From: Larus michahellis
Taxonomy: Eukaryota > Chordata > Aves > Charadriiformes > Laridae
Assembly: GCF_964199755.1 (NCBI RefSeq)
Contig: NC_133899.1
Location: forward strand, 1,550,001-1,614,000
Length of the DNA stretch: 64,000 bases
Direction of reading: 5' to 3'
This document shows, piece by piece, positions 1-10,900 of this stretch (its first letter is position 1; each line of letters begins with the position of its first letter). The translations under genes were made by a program, and so were the position numbers. The notes under the pieces were generated by a model that saw only the letters and a program-made list of their open reading frames with translations, was not told the origin of the DNA and searched no databases.

Positions 1-86
1 TTTGGGAGACTAAACTGTAGGTTAAAAATCTCCACTCTGCCATATGGTTTCTACAGGGCCAGACTGGGAAAACTTCCCTGTCCCCC

Positions 87-3000
87 TCAAGTGGGCTCCT
101 GCTGTGCAGTCACTTCTGGCTTTACCGCCTGGCTTTCTGAAGTCCCTGAAGTATTTAGGAGGAGAATGGGCTCTGGCTCCAGTGGCTTGGCTTTGTCCTG
201 AGTCTGGGTCAGAGGGTGCACCATGGACATGTGGACATTAAGGTTATGGGCCTTCTCGAAGCGCTTCCCACACTGGTCGCAGGCAAACTCCAGCTCTGTC
301 TCAGCTTTGTGTTTGGTCATGTGGTACTTGAGCGATGCTCGCTGTCTGCACTGGAAACCACAGATTTCACACCTGCAAGGCAAAGCAGGGGCTTAGGACT
401 GAGCCTGGAGCCACAGCTGTGGCGTTTGCTCTTTGTGATGCGGAATAAGCCCATGAGAAAACAACCGCAGCCTCAGTGCTGCTTGCTCATAGCATGTCCT
501 ACAACTACGCTGGTCACGCAACACAATTCTCCTCCTCAGGCCCGCAGCTCATCGCTGGTGGCTGAGCATTCAACAGGAATAGGAGGAGGCGTAAGACTTG
601 CTCAGCAACAGGAAGCTCTGGAGCTGGAGCATGTGTTGTAGATGAGCATTGAAAGTGATTCAGCCAGGGCACTGCCGGCTCCAGGCAGGGTTTGCAGCAC
701 AGAATTACTCTGTACTAAGAACAGCGACTGTGAGAGCTCAGCAGAGCGTCGCTACCCCTTCTATCCCTTTGCTTAGCTACGAACGGATGGTTGGTGTGCA
801 CTTACTGCAGTGGCTTTGCTCCTGAGTGCCGCATCTGATGGACAGAGAGGTGTTTGCGTTGCTTAAAGGTCTGCCCACATTCATCACAGATATAATTACG
901 TACCTCTGCAATGGAAAAAGGGAGAGAGTCATCAATTCCGCTGATTTTTTAGTACATGAAATGCATACACACAGCTGCCCACGCTTACTGGTGGAGTCTG
1001 AATTCCTCCCTCTGCCTCACATCCCCCGCGTGATGGCTTGTTACAGGTTTACAGGCAAGGCAAACAGTTCTACACCCCACACAGACGCTTGCCATGGCAC
1101 CTACAAGCCTTGCGCAAGGAATCCTTGGGTCTTTGTAACACCCATCGCCTGGTGTGAGCAGAGCCTGCTGGGACACACCTGTATGAATGAGTTTCACGTG
1201 TCGCTGTAGGTACCGGTCAATCATGAACACCTTGTTGCAGCCAGGATGAGGACAGGGCCTCTCCCGAACCTCCTCATGATGCTCTTTGATGTGTTTCTGT
1301 AAAGGAAGGACAGAGCTTCCATCATTGATCATCTAGTGGAGATCAGGGCTGTGTTCTCCCTAGTGAAAAGGGGGGATCCCCTAACAAACAAGACCTCCCC
1401 ATCTTAGCAGGCTTACGCATCAGCGCTGCTGCGCCGTGAAAAACCAGAGACTTGCATCCAAATCCATCCTTGGCAGCAGGGGCTTTAACAGGACACAGCA
1501 GAGCTTGTTCCAAGGGCTGCTGCCGAGCCAGCGGCAGATTTCCAGAACAGGAGGAGCATGCAAAGCCAGAGCAGCTCCCGTTGCTTTTGGGAGCACAGAA
1601 AAAGGCCTCTGACTGCTTCATTTAGTCGCCTGCCGCGGAGTTAGGCAGTGAATTAAACCTGTCACGGATCCTCTCCTCATGTGGAAACTGCTCTGTAACA
1701 CTCAAAGCTATGGGCTGGGGACAGGAGCAAGCCCTGAACTCACCTTCATGCCATCTGCCCCTCTGTAGACAGCCGTGCATCCCTGGTAAGGACACTTGTA
1801 AATGGTAGGCAGCTCCTCCCTGCAAAGCAGAGGCCTGCCGTCAGCCAGCGTGCCAAGCGCGGGAGTGCTGCCCAGCTGTCACCTGCTCCTTATTACCTTT
1901 CACATTTGATTTTTTTTTTCCAGCCTGGCTTAGGCCCCGGCTTCTTCCTTATTTTGGGCTCTTCCGCCTTCTTTGCTTCTTTGCTGTCGCTTTTCTTGCT
2001 AGAAACCCTCCAAGAAGGAAGAAGGAGAGTGGTTTAATACTTGATGTTGGTCTGAGTCCTCCCACCTAACAGGCCCCGAGTGTTACACCTGGTCTGTCGG
2101 CTTAGCCTGACGCTTGACCTGGCAAAGCAGGAGCACGCATACATCCAGTACACGTGAGCTGAGCTGCGGTAATTAGCGCTGGGCCTGGGGAAGAGGAACG
2201 TGGCCCTGCTTCAACCTGCTGGGGAGCTCGGGGAACACAGGTGCTGGGGCAGCGCTGTGGGCTCCAGGCAGGGATGTGGAGGGAGCTGAGGCCATAAAGG
2301 AGAGCAATGGTGTTGGCCCTGCTCGGCACAAGCACAGGGAAGGCGGCCACCAGCCCTCAGCTCGCCCGCAGGGAGCCCTGCTAACCACACAGCAAGCCCC
2401 TTACTTCTTTTCGGGGTAAGGCTCGAAGGAGTCGTCCGAAGATTGCACGTTTCTCTTCTCGTTTTCATCATCGCTCAAGAAGTCCCTGAGAGAGAGAAGA
2501 TGCCCTTTACTGACACAGCACGGGACCGGCACTTCAGCGTCTGCGGCAGCAGCAATATGTGTTCTTCGTTCCCAGTGCATCCATCTCCCCCACACCGTGG
2601 CAGCCAACCCTCCCCGTGTTCTCCTCCCCCCATAATCTCCCCAAGCAAACACAGCCCCCGTGAACACAGCAAATAGCAAAATCAGGTCATTTTAGGACTA
2701 GATCTCTGTAAGAATAATTGAACCGCTGTCAGGAGAACAAAAAACAGCTGTTACTGAAAAGATCTATTCATTGTTGAGATGTTGCCATCACTTTCTATAC
2801 TAGGAAAAGTAATTTTGTAGATCACGTATGTAATATAAGTGTCTGGCGCAGGTTAATTAAGCTGCGGGTCATTCTGTATTTCCTCATACGTAGCAGCCAC
2901 ATAGGTTTTGGTTTTCCTTTTTGTTTCTTTTAAGTCTTAAGCCATACAAGAAGCAATTAATTCTGAAGCCAGGAAACAGGCAATAAATTGTTGTGGCGCT

Positions 3001-6000
3001 TTTAATGTGACAGCCGACAGATTTAGCTGACACACTGAAAGAAGTCTCGTCCGTTTGGTACTTTAGACTCAGAATGACTGGACTCAGTTATCAGTTATTT
3101 ACAAGCCTCACTTCAAATACCTACGTTTGAAGGATTAGCCAAATCTTTGGTCATAAAGACTGCTAAGCTGCTCCTGCTTCCCATTTAATCACTCTCCCCA
3201 TGAGCAAAAAGGGAGACTTCTCCGACTGCTACCCCTTGCCTGCGTTCCCGCACCGACTGCTCTTCTGGATCCCCAGCCCGGAGCAGCGGCAAAGGGGAAC
3301 GGCTCCGAAGCCAGGGGGCTGGAGTAGAAGCACCCAGATCCGAGCAAGCCCCAGCTGCCCCCTGCGCGGTTCCTTCCCCGGCACAGAGCGGGGAACAAAA
3401 TAGGACCAGGTTTGCTGGAAGCAGCCAACAAACACGGAGAGTACACGCATGTGCAAACCCCCCCCTGCAGCAGAGGCGGCGAGGAGGGGAGTTCAGCGCG
3501 TCAACGGCGGCGTGAGCTTCATCACAGCCGCTGCAGAGCCACTGCTCTGTGACCACCGATGCCAGTTCCAAGGGGCCTCGAGGGCCAGGTCACTCGTGGA
3601 GAAAGCTCTCCAAGGTGGGTCATTTCATACTCGCAAAGAAGACATTAAGGCTATTTTAAACCCACTCTTCTCTCACCCCTCAGAAAGGTCACTGAACTCG
3701 TCTTTTACCCGCTCATCCGACGTTGCAGACAGAACCTGCTTCCCACTCAACTGTCCTAGGGAATGAAGGAGAACACGGTGCGTTACAAGGAAAAGCAGCA
3801 AAAACAAGCCAGCGGAGAGAGCTGCCGAGAAGGAACCAACCACTCCAGGTTCATTCAGTGTGACCCATACCACGTGAAAATATGTGCTACACAACAGTTA
3901 ATGATTATTTAGACCAAAATCCCTGTCTCCTGTGCTCGGAGACCGGTCTCCTGGCACCCCAGCAGCAGGAGACCCTTCACCCTGGAATTCCCACAAACAT
4001 TTTTTGGTTTCCCCCATGACACCTGCTCCGTAACTGACAGACTTGTCCCCAGGCGAGTCCCAGCTGCCGTTCCCCTTTCCAGCAGACATCTCCCATGGCT
4101 GTCAGAGCTAAACACAGCCTGACTTCCGTAACTCAAAATCGGTGTTAACGCCTCTCTTCTCAAAGTGGCATTCGGGGGAGCTCAGCAGTAAACCCACATG
4201 AACTCGGCCTGTGAGCAAGCCCACCCGGCAACTTTCCTCTGCAAACACAAGGGGCTCCTGCTGTTCGGCATCACCTGCAGCTGCAGCAGGGTGGGGGAAA
4301 CCCCTCCTTGTAGGAATATGGACAGGGTTTGGATTGAACAGAAAAAAACATCAGGCAGATGTGCTGCTGGAGAATCAGTGACCGTTGTGCAGCACTGGGC
4401 AGGCACATGTCCCCCAGCGAGAGCAAGGCAGCAGGGTCTTGCCATCCAGGCGCAGCCTGATCAGGAACGGCCAAGTCTCACCCCTCCATCAGAGGGGGAA
4501 ATCGCGCACGGGGCAAGGAGACCGGCTCTTTTTGTGCGACGTGGTCGGCTGAACCCGTGTTCCCCCTTCCCTTTGGCAAGGCTCAGCATCCCCGATCAGA
4601 GGCGATTCTCTGGGCAATCTGCACTCCCTAAGCCAGGGTCTGTGTACTCCCTGAAGAGCAGGAGTCTCCGAGAAGGGGGCCCAGCCCGACCATCGCTCCC
4701 TGGGCCCGGTCTCCAGCTCCAGCCCTTCCCCAGAGGCCTGGGGGGAGATTGGAAGGCAAATCCCTTACCTGTGGCACTGCTCGGTGGTGACACGGGCTGT
4801 GGCAGGGCTTTCTCCTGTAAGGAGGCCGTGCTGTCCAGTTGCGAGTGAGATGAATCCCTGTTCTGTGGTGGCTCATTCTCCACGTTCGTTGGCACCGATG
4901 TGGTCCCTTTGTTTGCGGGCTGCTGGCAAGGAGTTGTCCTTACTGGTGCATGCTGGGGTTTGGGAGCAGAAACAGCCTCGGCATTGTCTGCCCCTGCCCC
5001 GTTGTCAGTCAAGCGCTGCGCCGTGCTCTTGTTCCACTCCCGTTTGACAGACAAGGCATTGTCGACAAGCACCGTGCTACAGTCCGAATCCGTATCCATG
5101 ACATAGTCGTGCCCATCCCCGCAGCCCCAGACGGCGCGGATGATGCCGCAGTACTCGGAGGAGAGCACGCTCTGCAGGCTGGGCACCGACGGGCAGCTCC
5201 CGGCGTGCGCGTGTGCCCACGTCACCAGGCTGTGCAGGCACTGCGGGCTGGAGGTGATCAGGTCGACTGTCGGAGGAGAGAGGCAGCAGGCGCAGAGTCA
5301 GTCCGCTGGGCCAGCAAAGGGCACAGCCAGCCGCAGGGAGGGACACAGAGGGGCCTGCTCCCCCCCAGGGAGGGGACAGGGCTGCGGACACACTGCTGCG
5401 CTGCACTTCTGCGTCAGAGGAAGGTGGGAGACACCCTAAAGGCGCTGCACCCAGATGGATTGCGGCGGGGTCAGTCCCATCCACTGCCAATATCATTAAT
5501 TTTACAGCTGAAAGCGTATTTCCGATTGCCCCCAGTGTCTGATGGAGGCTGGGACAGGCCTGGCACCACCACCCAAACCCACCCTGCCTGCTCTTCGTAA
5601 CCCCCCCCGTGAGCCTGTTCAGCTCCGCTTGGGGAGGCCGGTGCCAGCGAGGATCGTCCCGGAGAGGGAAGAAGGGGAACCGTAATCAGCGAGAGCCGGG
5701 CACGGTCCCTGTGCCGAGGGATGCAGGAACCACGCTGCTGGGTGGTCCATAACATTGATGGTATCACAGACAGAAAAGGAAAAAGCTCCAGGAGCAGGCA
5801 CTCACCCAGACAGGAGGCACCTCCTTCCGCACCCGGCTGGGCCTGGGCCACGCCGCTCCTGCAAAAGCCAGAACAGCACAGTGGGGTCTCAGGGCTTATG
5901 GAGGGACCAGGCGCCAATAGACGGCAATTTACTACTCCTGATAACTCCCGGAAAGGAAGAAATGCAACGTACTTTCCTTTCGACTTCACATGGCCCGTGG

Positions 6001-7800
6001 GAGACGCGTTCACCCTCTGGATAAACGTCCTGAGGACGCTGCGGCATTTGTAGAACTGGGCATGGCATTTCTTGCAGACGAACTGGGGGAGCGCCGGGTC
6101 CTGCCGCACCGCCACGCCGACCAGCCGCTGGAAGTCGGTGAAGAAGACCTGATCCACGCGGCGCTGCTTCTCCGAGTTCTCCCCCATCACAGGCACCTTC
6201 CCGAAAGCATTCCGCAGGCTCCTGGAGGAGAACTTCCCATGGCAGAGGCGACAATAGCCGGTGCTCAGGGCTCTGCCAATTCCTGCTAGAGAAGGATTGA
6301 ACACAGCTGCTGGGTGCCGGCTGCAAGAGTACGGCAGCCAGCTACGGCCTGAAGGATCTGGCGTGCTGGAAGATGTTCCCCTTCCCTTCATGAAGGCGGC
6401 CTCCAAAGCCCTGGCTTCGGCACAAGCATGAAAAAAGCCGTGCAGGAAGAGAGAGACGTTCCCTGTGACCCTCCCCTGCAGATCATGGCCCCGCTCCACA
6501 ACCAGCTGACCCTAAAATCGGCCTTTCTGGCCCGACTGCCCCAGTGGAGGAACCTCCTCCCAGCTGCGGCGTTCTCAGGGCTTGCTCACACACGTTTGTG
6601 CTTTTGCCAACACCGTCCCCTCGGCTTAAGTAGTTCCTCTCCCTCCCCAGTGTTTATCTCCAAAGTATTTATAGCCGGCGGTTACGTCCCACAGCCGCTG
6701 CGAGCCTGGGCTGCCCCAGCAGCCCCTTGGGGACGCGCCGATCCCCAGCCGCCCCGGAGCAGGGCAGGGAGCTGGGGACGTGGAGCTGCCGCAGCTCCAA
6801 GTGGATGAAAACCACCTCAACCCGGCTCTCCCGCCCCATCCCACAGCATCCCTGCTCTGCGGAGCATCGCTCCATCCCTCCGCTGGGCCAGCGCAGGGAA
6901 AACTCCCCGACGAAGCCTCCGCCCAGCCCCGATGCCACCCAGCTGTGCCCCAAACCCTCCGCTCCGCCCGCCCGGCGACGGGGAGGGAGCAGGGTCCCGC
7001 CTGCAGCCCCCCAGCCTCCGCCGAGACCACACCAAGGTCCTTCAGAGCGACGCGGGGAGCCACCGCGCACCGGAGACCGGTGGGGCCAGGCTGCAGAGCC
7101 CCCGGGGAGGGGACAGAGGCGGGGAAGGGCAGCGCTTCGTCTTTAGGCACCCAACTCGGAACCGTTTGACGATGAAACTTATCTCCCGCCCGCAGCCGCC
7201 CCGGCAGCGCGGCGCCGGGCTATCGCCCGCCTCCAAACCGGGGCTGGACAACGGCGAAGCCCCCGAGGGCGGCGGGAGAGCGAGCTCCCGTCCGCCCTCC
7301 CCTCGTCGTGCCGCCGAACCCCCCCCCGGCCCCGGACCTCGCTATTTCCCGACGCCGGCAGCCCGCAGATCTTTAGGGTTGAAGCCCAAACCGGCAAATC
7401 CGGAGCCCCGGGAACGGCGGTCTGCTCCCGGGCACAGCCGCCGGGCGCTGGGGGAGCGGCGGCGGCGGGGCCCGGCCCTGCCAGCCCTCACGCCCGCCGG
7501 GACCCACGCACCCGCCCGCGGCCCGTCCCGCTGGCTGACCGCCCCCCGGGGCTTCACCGGGCCGGGCCTGCCCGCCTCCCCCCGGGCCTCACCTGCCTCC
7601 GGGGCCCCGCCGAGGGCGGCGGGCCGAGCCCAGGCGGCCGCCGCCGGGGCCCACCCCGCTTGGGGCTCGGGCCGCCCCGCCGCCTCCGCCGCCTCGGTGC
7701 CGCGGGCCGCCGTGCCGGGGCGCCGCCGGGGCTCGGGGGCCGCCGCCGCGCCGGGGCTGCCCGCGGCCGCCAGGAACCGGCCGCGCCGATCGCGCTTCAT
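87..7800 (-). CDS. ZNF276: ZNF276, ZAD and C2H2 zinc-finger protein, complete CDS in 11 exons
   Basis: Nuclear zinc-finger protein, probably a DNA-binding transcription regulator. Coding exons from 5' to 3': 7593-7800, 5973-6282, 5806-5858, 4769-5266, 3677-3755, 2405-2485, 1897-2007, 1744-1819, 1179-1296, 806-905, 87-372. All junctions are GT-AG and the total is 1920 nt (639 aa; human protein about 614). The start MKRDRRGRFL matches the human N-terminus. A zinc-finger-associated domain (ZAD) uses Cys80/Cys83 (YCRLC) and Cys139/Cys142 (CKKC). An acidic linker contains DERVKDEFSDLSEGDFLSDD, followed by a basic KKPGPKPGWKKK patch and five C2H2 fingers near the C-terminus, from YKCPYQGC to FACDQCGKRF. 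The tail ends QAVKPEVTAQQEPT. The 53-nt third exon is easily missed but is needed for the frame. The 3' UTR runs off the left edge, and no polyadenylation signal is seen in 1-86. It is head to head with VPS9D1. Confidence 0.95.
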
Positions 7801-7949
7801 CGCCGCCGCCGCCGCGGGCCCGGCCCGCCCCGGCCCGCCCCGCCCGGCGCAGCGCCCCCTGTCGGCCGGGAGGACCCCGCCGCCGGTCCGGTCCCGTCAC
7901 GCTCCCCCGGCGCCGCGGCCCGATCGCGCCGTTCCGGGCGGCGGCCGCC
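7801..7949. promoter_or_regulatory. Bidirectional CpG-island promoter of ZNF276 and VPS9D1
   Basis: The two start codons point away from each other and are only 149 bp apart. The interval is almost entirely G and C with many CpG, inside a CpG island of roughly 6.7-8.1 kb. I see no TATA box. Both 5' UTRs must be very short or overlap each other's promoter. The human pair is arranged the same way. Confidence 0.8.
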
Positions 7950-10900
7950 ATGGCCGCGGCGGGCGGCGAGGGGCCCGGGGGGGCCGCGGCGGGCCGGGCC
8001 CTGCAGACCGCCATGAGGGCGGCCAGCGGCGCCCTGGAGATGGACAGCGCCGGGCGGCCGCGGGTGAGCGCGGGGAGGGGCGGGACGGGACCCCCGGGGC
8101 TCATCACCGGGACCGGTCTCCCCTTCGGGCCCCCCCGGCCATGGGGACACCGGGAGGGCCGGGATCCCGCCGAGGTCATGGGGTCCCCCCCACCCTGGGC
8201 AGGCTGCGGGGTCCCGCCCCTCACGGGCCCCCGATACCCCCGGGGAAGGGCCCGATCCGCCCCCCACCCCGCGACCCAGCCTGGCATCCCCGGGAGGGTG
8301 ACGGGGGTCTCAGCGGTGCTGCGGCCCCCCCGGGACAGCTGGTGGGGCTGGGGGCTGCCCGGGGGTCTGTGTCTCAGCCCCCCCACTCCGGCAGGAGGCC
8401 TACGTGGAGTACCTGAAGAGCATCACCCTCATCGCCCAGGCCCTGCAGGAGGAGGCGGTGGGGACAGGTAGGGCAGGACCCCCGCCATGCCCTCGGCAGC
8501 CCCCCCGGCCCCCCATGCCGGTGGGCACAGGGGTGGGTGCCCTGCGGCTGAGCCTCGCACCCCACCCCGCAGACGGCAGCGAGGGGGTCACCCCCGACAC
8601 CCCGAAGATGCTGAAGCTCGCGGAGCAGTGCCTGGAGAGGGTCAAGTCCATCGCAGCGGCGCTGGGTGAGCGAGGGGTTGTGTGTGGGGTCCCGCTTCGA
8701 GAAGCCGGGGGGCCGAGCTGGCGGTTTGCGGGGGGCGGGGGCAGCTGACCTTGTCCTTCCCTCCCCAGGGAAAACCCAGGCAAAACTGGCCGCGCAGGAG
8801 CGGAGCGGGGGCCCTGCTCCCCTCCCCAGGCACCGCCGGGTCTTCTCGGACGAGGGGGGGAAGCTCTCGCCCTTCCTGCCGCCGGAGATCTTCCAGAAGC
8901 TGCAGATCGCCGAGGCGCAGGGTGCACGGAAGTACGTGGGCTCAGACACGGGGGAGGGGGCTGACGTCTGCCCCGCTCTGCCGGGGTCCCGGCTGGGGGA
9001 CACCAGCAGGGAAGGGGCCCCGGGTCATGTCACCGTGCCCCGCGGTGGGCGCTGAGGGCTGGTTCCCGGCAGGGAGCTGACGCCGCTGGAGGAGGCGTCT
9101 CTGCAGAACCAGAAGCTGAAGGCTGCCTACGAGGCGCGGGTGGCGCGGCTGAACCCCAGCCAGGCCCTGCAGAAGACCTCCCTGGCAAGTGGGGAGCCCG
9201 GCTGGGTGGGAGGGCTGCTTCCAGTGGACCAGGAGGGGAGAAGGTCCCTGCGGTGCCTGGGGGACCCCCTGCTCCGTGCCTGGCACACTGGTGGCCGTGG
9301 GCTTTGGGCAGGCGTCCCCAACACGCTGCCTGCTTTACAGACGCTGTCCCTGCAGCGGCAGATGATGGAGAACCTGGTGATCGCCAAGGCCCGGGAGGAG
9401 ACTGTATCCTTCCCAGTGGGGGAGAGCTCTGAGGGCTGCCCCAAGGCCGTGCCTGGCTCCGGCAGAGCCCCACGGCTCCCAACCCCACATGCTGCTGCAG
9501 GTGCCTGTCCCCTGTCCCTGGGCTGCACCGATCCCACAGGGTTCTGGGGTCCCGATCCTGTCCTGCTACCGGCTGATCGGGGGGACGGAGGTGGGAGAAG
9601 GGCTGATCCCAGTCCCCGAGCTGCCGTGGCTGTGCCGCGGCGACGGGAGAGCGGTGGTGGATGGGGCCGCGGCGATGCCGAGGGCTCTGGAGCCTTAACT
9701 CTACCGCGGCCCAGCTGCAGCGGAAAATGGAAGAGCGGCGTCTGCGGCTGCAGGAGGCTGCCAACAGGTGAGCGGGGGTGTCACGGCGGGGGGCACGGGG
9801 GCCACCCTGGCATGTGCCCTCACCCAGGATCGTTGCATGCCCAGGAGGTTCTCCAGCAGCGTGGCCCTCACCCCCGAGGAGCAGGAGCAGAGAGCTCTCT
9901 ACGCCGCCATCCTCGAGTATGAGCAGGACCATGTGAGTGCGTGCTGGAGGCTGCTGCCGTGGGGACAGAGGGCCGTGCCGTGGGCGCAGGATGTGTGCTG
10001 TCCTTGGGTGCCGTGGGGCGAGAGGCCTTGACACCCCTGGGGGCTGCTGGGGCAGGGTGCTGTGCTGTCCCCAAGCACCGTGGGGGCAGGGTTCCGTGCC
10101 GTGGGGCAGGGTGCCATGCCATCCCCGCTGACGAGCCGCGGATGCTCCCCAGGACTGGCCACGGCAGTGGAAGGCCAGGCTGAAGCGGAGCCCATCAGAC
10201 CTCTCCCTGGTGTCGGGGCTCTTCTCCTGCCTCCTCAGGTAGCGCTGGGGTGTGGAAGGGCCCTGCTCGGAGCCAGGGGGCCGCGGCCACTTGCCGGTGC
10301 CCCCTGCCCACCCTTCGCCCTGCTTCCAGCTTCCCTGAGCACCCCATCGCCCAGCTCCTGCGGCAGCTGCAGTGTGCGGTGTACACCCGCCTCTACCCGG
10401 CCATCAGCCAGGGCACCGCCGACGTCCCCCCCGCCTCCCCCACCGGCCTCTCCTTCCTCTCACTGGACGCGGGGGGCTCGCTGCCCACCGAGCCGGGGGG
10501 CCGCCGGCTCCGAGCTTCCCGCAGCCTTCACTGCATGTTCTCGGTGCCCGAGCACGGCCCGGCCGGGCTGCGGCACAGCCTGTCCAGCACGCCCCTCGCC
10601 GATGGCAGCCCCGGCGCCCCAAAGGTGGTGGTGGCCCCCCAGACCCCCCGGGAGAGCTCCTTTGAGGACCTGGAGCGGTTCCTGGCGTCGCCCGAGGGCT
10701 GGGCCCCCGGGGATGGCCCCGGGCAGGAGGCAACGCTGCCGGAGCAGCTGAAGGGCGTCGTGCGGGACATCCACAACGCCATCGGTGAGGGATGGCCACC
10801 GGGGTTGGGGGGATGCGGGGGCTTGGGGGGTGGCTCTCTGTTAGGGGAGGGGGCCCCCTGCGCCCTATTGGTTTAGCCGGGGCGGACTCGGTGCAGGGTT

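Noticed and set aside
4198-4848. Plus-strand open frame of 216 codons opposite ZNF276
   Set aside because: It runs from a ZNF276 intron into the antisense of exon 4 (4769-5266), has no recognisable domain, and no splice or promoter support.
6932-8416. Plus-strand open frame of 494 codons and a minus-strand frame of 265 codons in the CpG island
   Set aside because: Stops are rare in DNA of this GC content. The frames overlap the real first exons of ZNF276 and VPS9D1 in the wrong phase.
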